DNA from: Bretschneidera sinensis
Lineage: Eukaryota; Streptophyta; Magnoliopsida; Brassicales; Akaniaceae
Direction: 5' to 3'
Assembly (NCBI GenBank): GCA_023935145.1
Contig: CM043702.1
Location: 102,737,588-102,801,587, forward strand
Length of the DNA stretch: 64,000 nucleotides
Made by a program: the position numbers and the translations under genes. Position 1 is the stretch's first letter, and every line of letters starts with the position of its first letter. Below the pieces are notes generated by a model. It saw nothing but the letters and a program-made list of their open reading frames with translations. It did not search any database and was not told the DNA's origin. Shown here piece after piece: positions 1-10,100 of the stretch.

Positions 1-228
1 GAGATTCTTCTTGGCATTCCATGGCATCTTTAGTCATCTCAATCGGAGTGAGGATAAGAGAGTTATGCCTAGATTATGAAACGCTGTCGAAACTGTCCAA
101 AATCGCCCAATTAGCTTCGTTTTGCATCCTAAATCAAAATATAAGAATAATGAGTACATTTAGGAACCAAATTAGTATAAAAGACTAAACATTGAGGGAG
201 AAAAATATGACATATTTCATTCTCATCA
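1..228 (-). repeat. Element A 3' LTR, terminal part (cut by window edge)
   Basis: This stretch repeats about 6920-7154 with scattered substitutions. On the minus strand it starts TGATGAGAATG directly after a G-rich tract, as expected for the first bases of an LTR. The rest of the LTR lies before the window. Confidence 0.85.
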
Positions 229-264
229 AATTCCCCCACACTTAACTTTTGCTCGTCCTCGGGC
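229..264 (-). other. Element A polypurine tract and upstream box
   Basis: On the minus strand this reads as a GAGGACGAGCAAAAG box followed by AAGTGTGGGGGAATT, touching the LTR start TGATGAG. This is the expected site for plus-strand DNA priming. A similar box and G-run occur again at 1664-1702. Confidence 0.8.
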
Positions 265-2025
265 AAAGCTTAAATTCACTTTTCCAAAAACACCAAGGGT
301 GCAACACCATCAACAAAGAACAACCAAGCTCTTCAAAACTCATAACATATCATGGACAAACATTCTTAAACAAATTATAATTACTTAATAAGCATTTTCA
401 CTCGAAGATGTAGTAAATTAAATACGTAGACCCTTACAGAAGTAAACACTCAACTCTCATGTGTTTGAAGGGCATGTGTTTCACTCAAATTCATTCCAAT
501 GGAAATGACCTACCATAGGCTTGCATATCTTCTCATTCTCCACCACTGGGATCACATGCATAACACGAATCAGAAGAACTTTTCAAGGATTGTAACGTGG
601 TTTAGGATCAAGGTGGGAAATATTTGGGAATGTAGCTCAAAAGCCATTGAAACTAGAGGAGCAAAAATGAATTAACTCAAGCTCGAATATATAAGACATG
701 TAAAACCAATCACTCCATTCATTAGCTTCTTCAATTTGGCTTTAAAGCATTTAAACCATGTAAAACTCTTGCATTGAAAAAGAGATCGTTCAAAGGAATA
801 CTTTTCGTTTGCAATAGGGAATAATCCTTCGCAACAACTTCCACCTTTGTATATATCACGTATAAACATATCCCTTTCTTGGAATTTTAGGAGGAATTAT
901 GAGCATGGACAGTTTGTAACATTAAAAGTAATTTCCTCCATCACTTCCTTTCTTCTTTTCTCTTTTTTTTTTAAAAAATTACATCAACAATGGAACTCAC
1001 GAATTAAGAATGAAAACATGTTCCATTTCACTAGTCATAGCCATACCACAAATCCAGATACCCCCACACTTATTTTTTGCACACCCATACATATCATAAT
1101 GATGAATAATGCTCCACTAGCTCTATGGCTTGGGTAAAGGCATTTTTTTTAGGTTTAAAGTTTGTAACGTGGGTTGACAATAAACGAAAAAAAAACCAAT
1201 AAAGCTCAAAGGGGTTCAACAAAGGGGAAAAATTAATTACAAGGTAGGCTTTTGGCTTATGTAGCTTATAACAATGAGGGCCCTAATAATATTCATGCAT
1301 GCATGTGTTAATATGACCTCGAAGAGAATCAAGGAAAATTCTAGAGAAACAAATCCATGGAAGAATATCTCACATGAAAGAAAATAGAGAGACTGATATG
1401 GATGTGTCAGTCTAAAGGCTCAAAATCTCACCAGCTTTTGTCTACTAAATTTAGTCACTACTGTTCTCAAGGAAAATAACTAGACTAATTAATTCCAAGT
1501 GGGAAGATTACTTATTCCATCATGTTATGAATTTTTCAAGCTTAATTGAATTTTGCTCATGACATACACAACCAAAAATTGCTGAAAACCACAAAAACAA
1601 AAAGCAAAACTCTTTTTTTTTTTTTTTTTTTAGAGATACAAAATTAAAACACAACCTAAATCTCCTCCCCCACACTTAAAACTTATATTGTCCCCAATGT
1701 GTAGCAAAGAAAGCAAATACATGGTAGAAAGAAACTTCCCTGACCACTGGTGGAGATGGATCAAGCTCCCTTCCCTCAGTATCTCCATCAATGCGTTCAG
1801 GTTTCGGAGCAAGGAAGTGGGAAACTGCATCATTGCCACACCCATATAAAGAAAAAAAATCTGAAATCAAAATACATAGAAAGCAATTGAGAAAAAGAAT
1901 AATTAGAAAACTGAACCAATTGTAGAGAATAATGAAAATAACAAAAAAAAAGAAGGTTTAGAATGCTTGGGTTGCCTCCCAAGAAGCGCTTAGTTATAGT
2001 CAGTAACTTGACTATTTCTCTTCTT
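265..2025 (-). other. Element A 3' non-coding region
   Basis: About 1.75 kb lies between the integrase stop and the polypurine tract. No frame over 100 codons resembles a known protein, and I see no env-like gene. Two blocks recur in other elements of the window. One, at 1963-2008, reads on the minus strand as AAGCGCTTCTTGGGAGGCAA. The other, at 1664-1702, is a second polypurine-like tract preceded by CATTGGGGACAAT. A pure T run lies near 1613-1632. Confidence 0.7.
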
Positions 2026-3124
2026 CTAGGCCGAATCACGGAGAATTGTGGTCTTTTTGCTGTTAACTCCACCATTCAAATAAGCCTTCAGACTTTGTCC
2101 ATTTACTTTAAATGTCCCCTTCTCATCATGAGTGACTTCTACTGCTCCATGGGGAAAAACTTTAACGACCATGAATGGGTCTGACCATCGCGATTTGAGC
2201 TTTCCTGGAAAGAGGTGAAGCCGTGAATTGTAAAGCAAAACTTGTTGTCCAGGTAGAAACACCTTCTTTGAGATGTGCTTATCATGCTAAGCCTTGGTCC
2301 ACTCCTTGTAGATTTTTGCATTCTCATAAGCTTCACTGCGAAACTCGTCCATCTCATTAATTTGCAAAAAATGTGTTTCACTTGCCGCTTAGAGATCTGT
2401 GTTTAGGCACTTCATCTCCCAATAAGCTTTATACTCGAGCTCTACAGGAAGATGATATGTTTTCCCAAAGACCAGTCGATAAGGAGACATTCCCAAAGGT
2501 GTTTTTAGCCTAATATTTTCGGCAGATGTTAACTGTTTTCTCTAGAATTTGTTTCACCTCCCTATTTGATACCTCTGCTTGTCCGTTTATCTGAGGATGA
2601 TAAGCCAATGTCATCCAGTGTCTAACTCCATATTTTAATAATAGAACTTCAAATTGCTTGTTGCAAAAGTGAGTTCCTTCATTGCTAATAATGGCCTTGG
2701 GAGTCCTAAATCCGGTAAAAATATTCTTTCGGAGAAAATTAAGCACCACTTTTCCATCATTAGTGGGAGTTGCGATTGCCTCTACCCACTTGGACACGTA
2801 ATCCACTGCTAGAAGAATGTATTTTTTGTTGTAGGACGAAGGGAATGGTCCTGTGAAGTCAATACCCCAAACATCAAACAACTCCACCTCTAGAATATTT
2901 TGCAAAGGCATTTCATTCCGTCTAGATATGTTCCCAGAACGTTGGCATCTATCACAAGCAGCAATAAAAGCATGAGCATCCTTGAACAAGGTTGGCTAAT
3001 AAAATCCAGGTTGGAGAACTTTAGCCGCGGTCCGATGAGCTCCAAAATGCCCTCCACATTCTAGTGTATGGCAATGCATCAAAATGTCTGTCATCTCCTC
3101 TTCTGGAACACATCGCCTAATGAT
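2026..3124 (-). pseudogene. Element A integrase, broken
   Basis: The core frame is 2989-2510. It starts in the zinc-binding half (CDRCQRSG), continues through the first catalytic aspartate (GIDFTGP) and the family signature DYVSKWVEA, and keeps the catalytic glutamate in GQAEV. The second catalytic aspartate, normally in an ISDGG context, is asparagine here (ISNEG), so the enzyme would be inactive even without the stops. A separate frame at 2262-2026 holds the C-terminal domain with the PGKLKSRW motif. The two parts are separated by stops around 2262-2510. Integrase would join the cDNA copy to host DNA in the nucleus. There is no chromodomain after it. Confidence 0.85.
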
Positions 3125-3757
3125 TTAGTCCGCACAATGCCTATAGAGAGCCGGTTCTTCCCAATAGTAGTGCTTTACTTCCAAGAAAAATCTCTTCCTT
3201 TGTTGGTAAGAAAAATTTGGAGGAATGATTTTTCTTGCAAGAAAATTGACATAATCTGCATACCAAGGTAGAGACTTGTTAGAAGAAATGGCTAAAAGTT
3301 GCTCATCCGGGAAATTATCATATATGGGTGGTTGTTGGGACTCAAGTTGCTCTTGTAACTCCAGCCATAAGAGATGATCCGCCACCAAATTTTCGGTTCC
3401 CATCTTGTCTTTAATCTCAATATCAAACTCTTGCAATAAGAGAACCTAACGGATGAGTCTTGGCTTAGCTTCCTTCTTGACAATAAAGTATTTAATTGCG
3501 AAATGATCGATATAGACTATTACTCTATTTCCAATGAGATAAGGCTGAAACTTGTCAAAAACAAAGACTATAGCAAGTAGCTCCTTCTCGGTTGTGGCGT
3601 AGTTGAGCTGGGCATCATTAAGGGTCTGACTAACATAATAAATTGTATGAAACTACTTGTTCTTTCACTGCCCCAATACCACTCCAACCACATAGTCACT
3701 TGCATCACACATCAATTCAAATGGTAGATCCTAATATGGTGTTATAACAATTGGAGC
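3125..3757 (-). pseudogene. Element A RNase H and linker to integrase, broken
   Basis: The minus-strand frames carry the Ty3-type RNase H landmarks: MCDASDY near 3700, TEKELLA near 3580, a YIDHFAIKY segment near 3510, and the ADHL end motif near 3375. The first part is interrupted by stops, for example after VVLGQ near 3670. The open frame 3436-3125 covers the RNase H end and the linker that ends in the WYADYVNFLA segment typical of Athila-like pol. RNase H would remove the RNA strand during reverse transcription. Confidence 0.8.
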
Positions 3758-5195
3758 TTACACAAGCTTCTCTTTAAGTAACAAGAACACCTTCTCACAC
3801 TCTTCATCAAAGACAAATGGAGTTTCCTTCACTAGCAAGCTACAAAGGGGTTTGGAAATCTTGGAGAAGTCTTTGATGAATCTTCTATAAAATCCTGCGT
3901 GTCCAAGAAAACTCCTAACTCCCTTTATTGTTGATGGAGGTAGCAACTTCTCTATTGTCTCAATCTTGGCTCTATCTACTTCAATCCCTTTAGAAGAGAT
4001 CCGCTAACCCAAGAAAATTCCCTCTTTTACCATGAAGTGACACTTATCCCAATTAAGCACAAGGTTAGTTTCTTCACATCGCTCCAAAACTAACTCCAAA
4101 TTCCTAAGGTAATTATCAAAAGAAGATCCGAATATGAAAAAATCATCCACGAAAATTTCAATAATCCGCTCTACCATATCCAAAAAGATTGCCATCATTC
4201 ACCTTTGGAAAGTGGCTGGGGCATTACAAAGCCCAAAAGGCATTCACTGGAAAGCAAAAGTACCGTAAGAGCATGTGAAGGTGGTCTTCTCTTGGTCCCC
4301 CGGTGCTATGGCTATTTGATTATACCTTGAATAGCCATCTAGGAAGCAAAAGTAATCATGCCCGGCTAGCCTATCCAACATTTGATCAATAAATGACAAG
4401 GGAAAGTGATCCTTCCGAGTGGCCTTGTTTAATTTTCGGTAATCCATGTAAATTCTCCACCCGGTGACGATTCTTGTAGGGATTAACTCATTGTTAGCAT
4501 TCTTCACCACCATCATTCCTCTTTTCTTTGGTAGTACTTGAACAGAACTAACCCATGAGCTATCAGAAATTGGGTAAGTCACTCCGGTATCTAACCACTT
4601 TAAGATCTCTTTACGCACCACTTCCTTCATTGTCGGATTGAGTCTTCTTTGGTGCTTTATCGTCGGCTTGCACTCTTCTTCCAACAAAATTCAGTGCATA
4701 CAAATAGAAGGGCTAATTCCCTTGATATCCGAAAGGGTCCACCCAATAGCTGCGTTTTTGTTTTCTAAGCACTCTCAACAACTTTTCTTCTTCTTCAGTA
4801 GGAAGCTTAGATGAAATAATTACTGGAAGAGTAGATGATTCGCCAAGATAAGCATACCGAAGGTGTTTCGGTAAAGGCTTGAGCTCCATTATAGGCGACT
4901 TTTCAATAGATGGAAAGGGCATTGAGGGTCTTTGTTCCAAATCTTCAAAATATTTCCTGTTGTTAGGACCAAAGGAATCCATCCAGGAGGCATATTCTAA
5001 CACTTTAGGATCCTCTACCATAGTTGGATTAGGACTAACTAAACAAGCTTCCAATGATTCCTTTTGTTGATTAAGCACTTTGGTGATCAAAGAGTTAATC
5101 GCTTGGATGCTAAAACAACTCTCACTTGTATCTGGATACTTGATGGCACTAAAAACATTAAAGGTTACCTCATCCTCTTGTACCTTTAACCGCAC
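3758..5195 (-). pseudogene. Element A protease-RT linker and reverse transcriptase, broken
   Basis: Frame 5195-4713 is the acidic linker after protease. Frame 4687-4244 begins RT with RRLNPTMKEVV, then YPISDS, MDYRKLN and FPLSFIDQMLDRLAG. Frame 4198-4004 carries the catalytic FVDDFFIFGS, and 3946-3758 the thumb/connection segment SFLGHAGFYRRFIKDFSKIS. In-frame stops near 4243 and 4199 fall where related copies have arginine or cysteine, which fits point mutation. A frame break before 4687 removes the normal join to the linker. The YVDD-box aspartates are still present. Confidence 0.88.
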
Positions 5196-5204
5196 TTCTC
5201 CTCT

Positions 5205-5655
5205 TTAGACATCAATAAGAGCTCGGCCAGTAGCTAAGAATGGTCTGCTAAGAATGATGGGGATTTCCCGATCCTCCTCAATGTCTAGAATGATGAAGTC
5301 AGCTAGAAAAATAAACTTGTCCACTTTGACAAGCACATCTTCAATAATTCCTCGTGGGTGTTTTATTGAGCGGTCTACTAATTGCAATGAAACTGTAGTA
5401 GGTCTCACCTAATCCAAGCTTCTTGAAAATAAACAAAGGCATTAGATTAATACTTGCACCTAAGTCACATAAAGCTTTTTCGAACACAGAATTTCCAATT
5501 GAACATGAGATAGTGAAACTCCCTAGATCCTTAAGCTTTGGAGGCAATTTCTTTTGTAGAATTGCACTGCACTCTTTAGTAAGGGCTATCGTTTCATACT
5601 CTTCCAATTTCCTCTTATTTGACAAGATATCCTTCATAAATTTCACATAGCTCGA
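5205..5655 (-). pseudogene. Element A aspartic protease region, frameshifted
   Basis: Frame 5646-5341 contains KLPPKLKDLGSFTI and the active-site segment CDLGASINLMP, then shifts near 5400 into frame 5408-5205 ([20 protein letters not shown], then [17 protein letters not shown]). The stop at 5205 replaces a sense codon, because the same frame resumes straight after it. Sequence upstream of about 5656 is LTR-like, so the frame is cut off where gag should join. Protease would mature the Gag-Pol polyprotein in virus-like particles. Confidence 0.85.
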
Positions 5656-7154
5656 ATGAAAGTGAATTTTTGGATGAGAATTAATTGTTGAACTAGAGAG
5701 TTTAAAATAACGAAATTAAATAAGCAAGTTGAGATCAAGGAAACAAGATTCTAGGGCTTTCGATTTACCATAACTGATCCTATACGAATTTCCTACTTGA
5801 ATTAATTGCAATTATTTTCTATTGTTGATAATCAAGTCTCTAATTTATTCATTAATCTTTCTCAAACATTAACAAAATATCCCAAGAAGAAAATCTTTTA
5901 AATCTCTGTGAAAACTCTAAACCTGTCAAAATTCAGTATGAACAAGAAACCCCATAAAGATTACGCAAGTCCATAGATATCTCTATCCTACAGATTCCTT
6001 GTGGTATCTCAAACATATTATGAAACAATTATCACTTCTCAGTCTCAAATTGAATCCCAAATCATGCAAATGTTAATCAATCATTCACAAGCATTAAGCC
6101 TAGAATGAAATACTCAACAATACTCAACAACTACTAAATTAGTTCAATTAAAGGAAGATTCACATAATCATAGTTAAGCTATATCTTAACCCTAGAAAAT
6201 GGAGATTAGTTCATGATAAAACTGAATAAAAACATAATCAAAGAGTTTAACATCAAGAAATTGAAAGAAATTCAGAATAAAGAAAAAAAAAACTCAAAAA
6301 CCAGTCTCCTCTTTGATGTTCTGCTTCCTTTGATTGCTCCAGAAAATGAATCCCCCAAAAAATCATGAAAAACTTAGCATTTATTTCTCTCCCAACCGAT
6401 AGACTCCTCTCCCCCCTTGTTCTAGAACCAACCTCCCAAGGAAAGAAAATAATTCCCCCTTTCCGAATCGTAGATTCTGCAGATTTTCGGCCTCATAAAC
6501 ATCAGAATCACGAAACTGCTATTTGAGGAACAATTATAGCTCATTGACCTAGCTTTCCAATTCTTCTTGAATCCACTCAATACGATGTCGTACGAGTAAG
6601 ATATGGTGAGATTACTTGAGACTATCCAAAGACATTTCCATTTCGGGATTACATTAAACCCACCATGCCTTCCATTCAGCTTTCATTTCTTTTGATTAGG
6701 TTAGGCCAAGCCCACTTGAATTGAGCTCTATCTTTTGGTCCTTGTGCTTTATTATTTTTAGCTTTATCTTACTAAGATAGCAAACTTGACTCGATTTGAA
6801 TTGCAGGCTAAGGGACGTTCCAGAACGTCAACAGTGCAGGTGCAGCAACTTGAAGCCTAGTTTTGACCTTTCTGCAGCTAGTGTATCTCAAAACTCAAAA
6901 CATCAAAGTTGTAGAGATTTTTCTTGGCGTTCTATATAACCTTGAATCATCTCAATCAGAGTTCGGATGAGAAAGTTATGCCCAGATTACGAAACGATGT
7001 CAAAACTGTCCAAAATCGCTCAATTAGCTTCGTTTTGCACTTAACGCCTCCATTTGCATCATAAATCAAAATATAAGAATAGTAAGTAGGCACCTAAGGA
7101 GTATAAAAGACTAAATATTGTGGGAGAAAAATATGATATTTTGCATTCTCATCA
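5656..7154 (-). repeat. Element A 5' LTR, inner end deleted
   Basis: The outer end at 7154 matches the end of the copy at 1-228. The inner limit is a deletion junction near 5656, where protease coding sequence starts. The usual LTR terminus, the conserved GGATTCGACC-type U5 block and a primer-binding site are all absent. The flanking bases at 7155-7159 are CCCAA. The matching duplicate would lie outside the window. Confidence 0.7.
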
Positions 7155-10100
7155 CCCAACCACAGCTGAGACTTGGCTTTATCACGCCAAGCACAACAAC
7201 GCCTTGGCCGCATCATGGCAAACACCGCAAAGCCTTGGTTCCGTCAGGCCAAGCACATGAAAGCCTTGGCTTCGTCACGCCAAGGACAAAAAGCCTTGTC
7301 TTCATTATTCCAACCACAAAAAAGCCTTAGCTTCATCACGCAAAGTACAATAAAGTCATGGATCCATCACTCAAAGGACATCATAGCTTGGGCTTCATCA
7401 TGACAAGCACACTAATGCCTTGGCTTCATAACGCCAAGCAAAACAATGCCTTGGCATCATTTAGCCAAGCATAGAAAACAATGCCTTCATCATGCCAAGT
7501 ACAACAAAGCCATGGCTTCATCACCCCAAGAATAGTAATGCCTTGGCTTCATCATGCAAAGCACAACAAAGCTTTGGCATCATTACACCAAGCACAAAAA
7601 AATTGTTGGCTTCATCACTCTAAGCACAAGAAAGACTTGGCTTCATTTTGCTAAGCACAGAAAAGCCTTGGATTAATCACGCCAAGCACAATAAAGCTTT
7701 GGCTTTATCTCGCCAACCACAGAAAAGCTATGGCTTCATCACGCCAAGTACAACAAAGCCTTGGCCCCATCACACCAAGAACAGCAAAGCCTTAGCTTCA
7801 TCTCGTTAAGCAAAACAAAGCCTTGGCTTCATCATGCTAGGCACAGCAAAGACTTGGCTTCATCATGCCAGGCACAACAAAGCCTTGGCTGTATCACGCC
7901 AAACATAGCAAAGCCTTAGATGCATCAGGCTAAGCACAACAAAGCCTTGGCTTTATCACACCAAGCACAACAAAGCCTTCGCTCTATCACGACGAGCACA
8001 ATAAAGCCTTGGCTATATCACGCCAAGCATAGCAAAGCCGTGGCTCCATCAAAGCAAGATCAACAAAGTATTGGCTTCATCACACCAAGCATAGGAAAGC
8101 CTTGGCATCACCATGCCAAGCACAACAAAGTGTTGGCTTCATGACGCCAAGTATAGCAGAGACTTGGCTTCATCACGCCAAGCACAGCAAAGCCTTGGCT
8201 ACATCATGCCAAACACCGCAAAGCCTTGGCTCCGTTAGGCCAAGCACAACAAAGCCTCGGCTTCATCCCACCAAGCACAACAAAGCCTTAGCTTCATCAC
8301 ACCAAACACAATAAGCCTTGTCTTCATCATTCCAAGCATAGAAAAGCCTTAGCTTCTTCACGCAAAGCATAAAAAAGTCATGGCTCCATCACTCAAAGCA
8401 CATCAAAGCCTAGGCTTCATTACGGCAAGCTCACTAATGCCTTGGCTTCATAACACCAAGCTCAACAATACCTTGGCATCATTTCGCCAAGCATAGAAAA
8501 CCATGCCTTCATCATGCCAAGCATAGTAATGCCTTAGCTTCATCACGCAAACCATAATAAAGACTTGTCTTCATCATGCCAAGAACAACAAGACCTTAGT
8601 TGTGTCATGCCAAGTATAGCAAAATTTGGTTGCAACAAGCCAAGCACAACAAAAGCCTTGGCGATATCACGCTGTGCATAGCAAAGTCATGACCCCATTA
8701 CTCTAAACATAACAATGCCTTGACTTCATTTCGCCGCAAAAAATCCTTGGCTTTTTCACGCCAAGCACAATCTAGCCTAGGCATCATCACACCAAGCATA
8801 GAAAAGTCTTGGCTCCATCATAACAAGTACAACAAAGCCTTGGCTTCATCACGCCAAGAACAACAATTTCATGGCTCCATCACGCTAAGCACAACAAAGC
8901 CTTGGCTTCTTCACACCGAGTATAGTAAAGCCTTTGCTTCATCACACCTAGCACAGTAAAGCTTTGGGTTCATCATGCCAAGCACAAAAAAAATGTTGGC
9001 TTCATCACTCTAAGCACAAGAAAGCCTTGGCTTCATTTTACCAAGCACAGAAAAGCCTTGGCTTTATCACGCCAAGCACAATAAAGCTTTGTCTTCATCT
9101 TGCCAACCACAGAAAAGCCTTGGCTTCATCACACCAAGTACAATAAAGCCTTGGCTCCATCACGCGAAGCACAACAAAGCCTTAGCTTCATCTTGTTAAG
9201 CAAAACAAACCCTTGGCTTCATGATGCTAGGCACAGGAAGGCTTCATCATGCTAACCATAGCAAAGCCTTGGCTGTTTCACGCTAAACATAGCAAAGCCT
9301 TGGATGCATCAGGCTAAGCACAACAAAGCCTTGGCTTCATAACGCCAAGCACAACAAAGCCTTGGCTTCAACACGCCAAGCACAACAAGCCTTGGCTCTA
9401 TCACGACGAGCACAACAAAGCCTTGGTTATATCACGCCGAGCACAACAAAGCCATTGCTCCATCACAGCAAGCACAACAAAGCATTGGCCTCATCATGCC
9501 AAGCGTAGGAAAGCCTTGGCATCACCATGCCAAGCACAGCAAAGTGTTGGCTTCATGACACCAAACACAACAGAGACTTGGCTTCATTATGCCAACCATT
9601 ACAAAGCCTTGGCTGAATCACGCCAAACACTGAAAAGCCTTGGCTCTGTCAGGCCAAGCACACATCACCCTAAGAATAGTAATGTCTTGGCTTCATCACA
9701 CAAGGCATAACAAAGACTTGTCTTCATCATGCCAAGAATAATATGGCCTTAGCTGCGTCACCCCAAGCACAGCAAAGCTTTTATTGCAACATGCCAAGCA
9801 CAGTAAAAGCCTTAGCGATATCACGTTGAGCACAGCAAAGCCTTGACTCCATTACTCTAAACATAACAATGCCTTAACTTCATTTCGCTACAGAAAAGCC
9901 TTAGCTTTATAATGCCAAGCACAATTAAGCCTAGGCATCATCATGCCAAGCATAGAAAAGCCTTGGCTCTATCACGCCAGGCACAACAAAGACTTAGCTA
10001 CATCACACCAAGTACACTGAAGCCTTTGCTATTTAACGCCAAGCATAGCAAAGCTGTGGCTCCATCACACCAAGCACAGCAAAACATTGACTTCATCATG

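Larger units (their letters stand above)
1..7154 (-). mobile_element. Element A: degenerate Athila-like Ty3/gypsy retrotransposon, gag lost
   Basis: Read on the minus strand the order is 5' LTR (to 7154), protease, RT, RNase H, integrase, a long 3' non-coding region, a polypurine tract and the start of the 3' LTR, which runs off the window at base 1. The LTR edge is supported by two copies of one sequence: 1-228 resembles about 6920-7154, and both finish on the plus strand with TCTCATCA. Protease is joined almost directly to LTR sequence near 5656, so the LTR end, primer site and gag are missing. Pol is split by several stops and frameshifts. The order RT, RNase H, integrase and the lack of a chromodomain fit the Athila/Tat group. 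The lineage name is an inference from motif resemblance. Satellite DNA begins at 7155. Confidence 0.88.

Noticed and set aside
265..2025. Possible env-like gene between integrase and 3' LTR, as in some Athila elements
   Set aside because: No frame above about 100 codons and no signal-peptide plus membrane layout could be found here or in the equivalent regions of B-G.
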